Of a DNA stretch of 64,000 nucleotides, positions 59,749 to 64,000 are shown one piece after another. The DNA comes from Paraburkholderia bannensis. Lineage in GTDB: Bacteria > Pseudomonadota > Gammaproteobacteria > Burkholderiales > Burkholderiaceae. Each line of letters opens with the position of its first letter. Position 1 is the stretch's first letter. The DNA lies in assembly GCF_014200455.1 (NCBI RefSeq), contig NZ_JACHBW010000002.1, forward strand, positions 124,001-188,000, given 5' to 3'. Below the pieces are notes generated by a model that was not told the origin of the DNA, searched no databases, and saw only the letters and a program-made list of their open reading frames with translations. A program made the translations under genes and the position numbers.

Positions 59749-61131
59749 TCAGTCGTGACGATGGACGATTTCGCCCTCGCCGTCGTGATCATGATCGTCT
59801 TCATCGTCGAAATCCCATTGCGGGAACGGGTCCGTGTAGGCCTGCCAGGCGTCGGGGCCGGCGGCGAATTCGGCATCGGTGACGAGGCAGGCGTCGAGCT
59901 TCGCGCGCCACGCCGCATGGTCCAGATTCACGCCGATCATCACCAGTTCCTGACGACGATCGCCAATGCGCGTGTCGTTGGCGTCGCCAAACCAGTCGCG
60001 GGCGATTTCCTGTTCCAGCTCGTCGTCCTGCGGCCATTCCTCGCGCGGCTGCGCCGCCCACCAGGTGCCCGCCGGGCCGTGCCGGCACACGCCGCCCGCC
60101 TGCGAGAGCTGGCCGGCCACATCGTTGCGCGTCGCGAGCCAGAAAAAGCCCTTCGAGCGCAGCACGCCGGCCCATTCCTGGTTGAGCAGCGCCCACAGCC
60201 GCTCGGGATGGAACGGCTTGCGCGCGCGATAGACGAAGTTGCCGATGCCGTAGGCATCCGCTTCGCTGCGATGCTGGTGATCCGGATGGCTGCAATGCGC
60301 GCCGCAATCGCCGCCGCCCTGAGTGTTGTCGTGACTGTGGTCGTGAGCGTGATCGTGGTCGTGCGAATGGTCATGCGCGTCTTCGTGCAGCGAAGACAGC
60401 CAGCCAGGGGCGCTCGCGGCCGCATCGAAATCGAAGCGACCCGTGTTGAGCACGGCGTCGAGCGGCACCTCGCCAAAGCGGCTCACCACCTGCACCGCGC
60501 GCGGATTGATGCGCGCGAGAATCTGCTGCAGTTGCGCGAGGTCCTCGGCGCTCACCAGATCGGCCTTGTTGAGCACGAGCACGTCGCAGAACTCCACCTG
60601 CTCGATCAGCAACTCGACGATGGTGCGGTCGTCGCCCTCGCCCACCGTCACGCCGCGCTCGGCAAGCGGATCGGCGCTGGCGTAGTCGCGCAGGAAATTG
60701 AAGGCATCCACCACGGTGACCATCGTGTCCAGCCGCGCGATATCGGCCAGCGATGCGCCGTCTTCGTCGGTGAACGTGAAGGTTTCGGCCACCGGCATCG
60801 GCTCGGCTACGCCGGTCGATTCGATCAGGATGGCGTCGAAGCGCTGGCCCGCCTGGGCCGGGTCAGCCAGCCGGCGGATTTCGGTGAGCAGGTCGTCGCG
60901 CAGCGTGCAGCAGATGCAGCCGTTGGACAGCTCGACCAGTCGCTCTTCGACACGCGCGAGCGCGGAGGCGTCCCGCACGAGCGCCGCATCGATATTGACG
61001 GCGGCCAGGTCGTTGACGATCACGGCTACGCGCAGACCGGCGCGGTTCGCGAGGACGTGACTGAGCAATGTGGTCTTGCCCGCGCCCAGAAAGCCGGAGA
61101 GCACGGTGACGGGCAGTGGCGTCGGGTTCAT
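59749..61131 (-). CDS. CobW/COG0523-family GTP-dependent metal chaperone
   Basis: A 460-residue G3E GTPase with Walker [14 protein letters not shown], the metal-binding [11 protein letters not shown], the ESTGVAEP and LNKADLV motifs. A long His/Asp-rich loop (about residues 250-290, with repeated [13 protein letters not shown]-type sequence and [12 protein letters not shown]) and a His/Asp-rich C-terminus point to zinc or a similar metal. No Zur-type palindrome is visible upstream, so regulation by zinc is not supported here. Confidence 0.9.
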   Translation of the reverse strand: MNPTPLPVTVLSGFLGAGKTTLLSHVLANRAGLRVAVIVNDLAAVNIDAALVRDASALARVEERLVELSNGCICCTLRDDLLTEIRRLADPAQAGQRFDAILIESTGVAEPMPVAETFTFTDEDGASLADIARLDTMVTVVDAFNFLRDYASADPLAERGVTVGEGDDRTIVELLIEQVEFCDVLVLNKADLVSAEDLAQLQQILARINPRAVQVVSRFGEVPLDAVLNTGRFDFDAAASAPGWLSSLHEDAHDHSHDHDHAHDHSHDNTQGGGDCGAHCSHPDHQHRSEADAYGIGNFVYRARKPFHPERLWALLNQEWAGVLRSKGFFWLATRNDVAGQLSQAGGVCRHGPAGTWWAAQPREEWPQDDELEQEIARDWFGDANDTRIGDRRQELVMIGVNLDHAAWRAKLDACLVTDAEFAAGPDAWQAYTDPFPQWDFDDEDDHDHDGEGEIVHRHD

Positions 61132-61317
61132 CGCAGTGTGCAGTAAGGAAACAGGGGAAACCGGAAATAGCGGCAGGAAAAGCGCCCCGCTCGGGCGTTC
61201 CGGCGGCGCAAGCCTGCATTTTGCACCATGCGGACCCGGCGCGCTGACGGCGTACGCCGTCCGGGCGGGTCGCCGGATCGCCGCGTCAAGCGGGACGCAG
61301 CGCCTTGCGCGGTCCCG

Positions 61318-61761
61318 TCAGGGCATCAGCTTCCATTTGCGCAGGATGGCGGCGATCTGCTGGGCGTACTGATCGCGCAGCGTGGGCGTTTCGGAATGGT
61401 ATGCGCCCACCGCCGCCCAGGTGTTGCCGTATTTGTTCATCTTCTGGCGCAGATGCCAGGCGGCGATGTAGACGTTCTTGCACGGCTCCATCAGCGTGCT
61501 TTGCGAGATGCCGTATTGGGCGAGCGCAGGCAGATGAATCGAATTGATCTGCATCACGCCGTAGTCGGTCGAACCGTTCGCATTCCTGTGCAGTGCGTCA
61601 GGCGTGTTGTGCGACTCCTGCCAGGCGATCGCGCGCAGGATCAGCGGATTGACCTTCTGATAGCGCGCCGCCTCGTCGAAACAATCGGCGCGCGCCGGCG
61701 CACTTGCAACAGCGGCAAGCATGACGAGAGCGGAGATCGTGGCGGACGCAACCTTTTTCAT
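61318..61761 (-). CDS. Lytic transglycosylase (IagB-like)
   Basis: A 147-residue periplasmic murein hydrolase of the SLT family. The signal peptide ends at ASAPARAD, followed by CFDEAARYQKVNPLILRAI. The catalytic glutamate is in AIAWQESH, and GVMQINSIHLPAL completes the active site. Small enzymes of this type (IagB, VirB1-like) open peptidoglycan for secretion systems. It lies divergent to gspD, about 540 bases away, which suggests service to the type II secretion machinery. Confidence 0.93.
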   Translation of the reverse strand: MKKVASATISALVMLAAVASAPARADCFDEAARYQKVNPLILRAIAWQESHNTPDALHRNANGSTDYGVMQINSIHLPALAQYGISQSTLMEPCKNVYIAAWHLRQKMNKYGNTWAAVGAYHSETPTLRDQYAQQIAAILRKWKLMP

Positions 61762-62298
61762 TGCAACGTCGAATGGAGTGCGAAACAGTCCTGGCGGGAA
61801 TCGGTACGGGTTTTGCCCAATACGCACCGGCTGGCGCCGATATCGGGAAAACCCGCGTCTTTCAGGCGCAACGTGCGCGCAAGCCCTGAGTCCACAGGTA
61901 TCGCGCCGCCCGTATGATACCGGCAGTCCATGACGCTTCAAACTGCCCGAACGGCCGATACGCGAACTCCGTCAGACAGCGGGGCATTGCCGTGGCCCCG
62001 GCTTGACGCGCCCCAATCCTTACAAATGCCTTTTGCAGCATTCCAAGCTTTAGAAGAAATCCCCAGACGTTTTGCCTTTGTGACAAATTCGACACGAAAA
62101 ACTGCTACTGTTGCTCTTTTTGGTGAGCATCGGTTGCCGGGGGAGGAGCGTCGGCAGTCTGCGGCGGTTGGGAGGTCGGCGGATGCGTCGCATGCATCCA
62201 GCGGGCCGTTCGCACGGGCACGATGTGCACTGAGCACGATAAGTACGGATAAGTACGAATGGCCGGCGGTGTCCGCTGCCGGCTTCGAAAAGACACCC
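61762..62298. other. Divergent region lytic transglycosylase / gspD
   Basis: No gene is supported. Open frames on the minus strand across the region are shadows without homology or ribosome binding sites. The gspD promoter probably lies in the AT-richer part near 62080-62110. Confidence 0.45.
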
Positions 62299-64000
62299 AT
62301 GAGAAGAAATCGTATGGCTTTGCGCCGCCTCGCCACGGCGCTGCTCGTGAGCGGACTGATGACGGCGCAGCTCGCGCATGCCCAGGTCACCCTCAACTTC
62401 GTCAACGCCGATATCGATCAGGTCGCGAAGGCCATCGGCGCGGCCACCGGCAAAACGATCATTGTCGATCCGCGCGTGAAGGGGCAGCTCAATCTCGTTT
62501 CCGAGAACCCCGTGCCCGAGGACCAGGCGCTCAAGACACTGCAATCGGCGCTGCGCATGCAGGGCTTCTCGCTGGTGCAGGATCACGGCGTGCTCAAGGT
62601 GGTGCCCGAGGCCGACGCCAAGCTCCAGGGCGTGCCCACTTATGTGGGTAACGCGCCGGGCGCGCGCGGCGACCAGGTCATCACCCAGGTCTTCCAGCTG
62701 CGCAATGAATCGGCCAACAACCTGCTGCCGGTGCTGCGTCCGCTGATTTCACCGAACAACACCATCGCGGCCTATCCGGGCAATAACGCGCTCGTCGTGA
62801 CCGACTATGCCGACAACGTGCGGCGTATCGCGGCGATCATCGCGGGCATTGATACGGCCGCCGGCCAGCAGGTGCAGGTCGTGCCGCTGCGCAACGCCAA
62901 CGCGCTCGACATCGCGCCCACGCTGCAGAAGATGCTCGATCCGGGCGCGATCGGCGGCTCCGATCCCACCCTCAAGGTCACGGTGCTGGCCGATTCGCGC
63001 ACCAACTCGATCATGCTGCGCGCCTCGAACGCGCAGCGCCTCGCAGCGGCCAGACAGCTCGCGAAGGAACTCGACGCACCGACCAGCATGCCGGGCAATA
63101 TGCATGTGGTGTCGCTGCGCAATGCCGACGCCGTGCAACTGGCCAAGACCCTGCGCGGCATGATGGGCAAGGGCGGCAACGATTCGTCCTCGGGCAGCGG
63201 CAATGCCAGTTCGTTCAACCAGAACGGCAATGGCAATGGCAACAGCGGCGGCGGCATCGGCGGCAGCAACTCGACCGGTATGTCCGGCACGCCGCCGTTG
63301 CCCAGTTCGCTGGGCGGCAGCGGTTCGTCGAACAATCCGATGGCGGGCGGTTCGTCCTACGGTGGCAATAGCGACTTTCTCGGCGACAACGGCAAGGACA
63401 AGAGCGACGACAACTCGTCGGGCGGCGGCATGATCCAGGCCGATGCGGCCACCAATTCGCTCATCATCACCGCGCCGGACCCGCTCTATCGCAACCTGCG
63501 CACCGTGATCGACCAGCTCGACGCGCGCCGCGCCCAGGTCTATATCGAAGCGCTGATCGTCGAGCTGAACTCGAACACCAACGCCAACCTGGGCATCCAG
63601 TGGCAGATCGGCAGCGGCAATCTGTTGGCGGGCACCAATCTGTCCACCGGCGGCAGCAACAGCATCATCAATCTGACGGCGGGCGCTGTGACGGGCGGCG
63701 GCCTCGTGAGTTCGCTGGCCGGCCTGCAGCAGGGGCTGAACGTGGGCTGGGTGCATAACCTGTTCGGTGTGCAGGGGCTGGGTGCGCTGCTGCAGGCGCT
63801 GTCGCAGACTTCGGACGCCAACGTGCTGTCCACCCCTAACCTGATCACGCTCGACAACCAGGAAGCGAAGATCGTGGTGGGCACCAACGTGCCGATCCAG
63901 ACCGGTTCGTATTCGAACCTCACGAGCGGCTCCACGAGTTCGGCGTTCAACACCTATGACCGTGTTGATGTCGGCCTGACGCTGCACATCAAGCCGCAGA
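62299..64000 (+). CDS. gspD: Type II secretion secretin GspD (partial, runs off the right edge)
   Basis: GspD forms the outer-membrane pore of the general secretion pathway. The first 567 codons are present. A signal peptide ends LAHAQ, followed by N0 (VTLNFVNADIDQVAKAIGAA), N1 to N3 domains, a low-complexity Gly/Ser/Asn linker at about residues 290-380, and the secretin domain starting RRAQVYIEALIVEL, with VLSTPNLITLDNQEAKIVVG. ATG at 62299 was chosen; an ATG five codons later is nearly as good. The rest of the gsp operon should lie to the right. Confidence 0.95.
   Translation, partial: MRRNRMALRRLATALLVSGLMTAQLAHAQVTLNFVNADIDQVAKAIGAATGKTIIVDPRVKGQLNLVSENPVPEDQALKTLQSALRMQGFSLVQDHGVLKVVPEADAKLQGVPTYVGNAPGARGDQVITQVFQLRNESANNLLPVLRPLISPNNTIAAYPGNNALVVTDYADNVRRIAAIIAGIDTAAGQQVQVVPLRNANALDIAPTLQKMLDPGAIGGSDPTLKVTVLADSRTNSIMLRASNAQRLAAARQLAKELDAPTSMPGNMHVVSLRNADAVQLAKTLRGMMGKGGNDSSSGSGNASSFNQNGNGNGNSGGGIGGSNSTGMSGTPPLPSSLGGSGSSNNPMAGGSSYGGNSDFLGDNGKDKSDDNSSGGGMIQADAATNSLIITAPDPLYRNLRTVIDQLDARRAQVYIEALIVELNSNTNANLGIQWQIGSGNLLAGTNLSTGGSNSIINLTAGAVTGGGLVSSLAGLQQGLNVGWVHNLFGVQGLGALLQALSQTSDANVLSTPNLITLDNQEAKIVVGTNVPIQTGSYSNLTSGSTSSAFNTYDRVDVGLTLHIKPQ

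Noticed and set aside
60240-60420. His/Asp repeat in the cobW-like gene considered as a foreign repeat or frameshift
   Set aside because: The frame continues in register on both sides, and His-rich loops are normal in this family.
62050-62586. Minus-strand frames upstream of gspD considered as gspC
   Set aside because: No membrane anchor or GspC core is present, and the frame overlaps the gspD signal peptide antisense.

Overview
The window reads as a stretch of the main chromosome of a high-GC betaproteobacterium of the Burkholderia/Paraburkholderia group. The evidence is the gene set and order: an hemE-priA-putA flank, a complete atpIBEFHAGDC operon, parA-parB with rsmG-mnmG, a canonical parS site, a DUF3717 gene and gspD, together with the proteins' strong likeness to that group. 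parAB, mnmG and parS place it in the origin-proximal domain of the primary replicon. I saw no tRNA, rRNA, CRISPR array, prophage or insertion sequence.

Layout. 1-5.8 kb: 5' part of putA with probable PutA operators, a 49-codon membrane ORF, priA and hemE. 6-12.8 kb: an accessory-looking block with a periplasmic cyclohexadienyl dehydratase (pheC-like), a region of stacked hairpins ending in a strong terminator, an acyl-CoA ligase, and an unrecognised 930-residue protein made of three 307-residue repeats. 12.9-20.7 kb: the F1Fo ATP synthase operon, with its promoter visible upstream of atpI. 20.9-26.7 kb: an anion-transporter-like gene, parB, parA, rsmG, mnmG and parS; the parS palindrome is also the stem of a transcription terminator. 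26.7-38.6 kb: two adjacent branched-chain-amino-acid-type (HAAT) ABC systems. The first has a LivM-LivG fusion and two tandem binding proteins; the second is a five-gene set.

39-43.3 kb: a GMC dehydrogenase, mmsA and a divergent LysR regulator, matching known 3-hydroxypropionate degradation modules. 43.5-46.5 kb: a CYTH-domain protein, then an Lrp regulator divergent from phhA-phhB (phenylalanine to tyrosine), and a DUF3717 protein. 46.6-49.0 kb: a TctD/TctE- or QseBC-type two-component system. 49.1-52.8 kb: a SET-domain protein, an old-yellow-enzyme family reductase, a class I glutamine amidotransferase and a MarR regulator with a cysteine cluster. 53.6-56.0 kb: a YbdK-type glutamate-cysteine ligase and a CPA2 antiporter. 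56.0-57.0 kb: a long intergenic region with several DnaA-box-like sites. 57-64 kb: mnmC, an HU gene with terminators, a CobW-type metal chaperone, an IagB-like lytic transglycosylase and the start of gspD (type II secretion secretin), which runs off the right edge.

Functional links: MnmG and MnmC both act on tRNA wobble uridine; ParA, ParB and parS form the segregation machine; PheC and PhhAB both act in phenylalanine/tyrosine metabolism; and the second HAAT transporter lies next to the GMC/MmsA catabolic pair. The best candidate for something undescribed is the triple-repeat protein, whose repeat array carries a clear record of recent unequal crossing-over.
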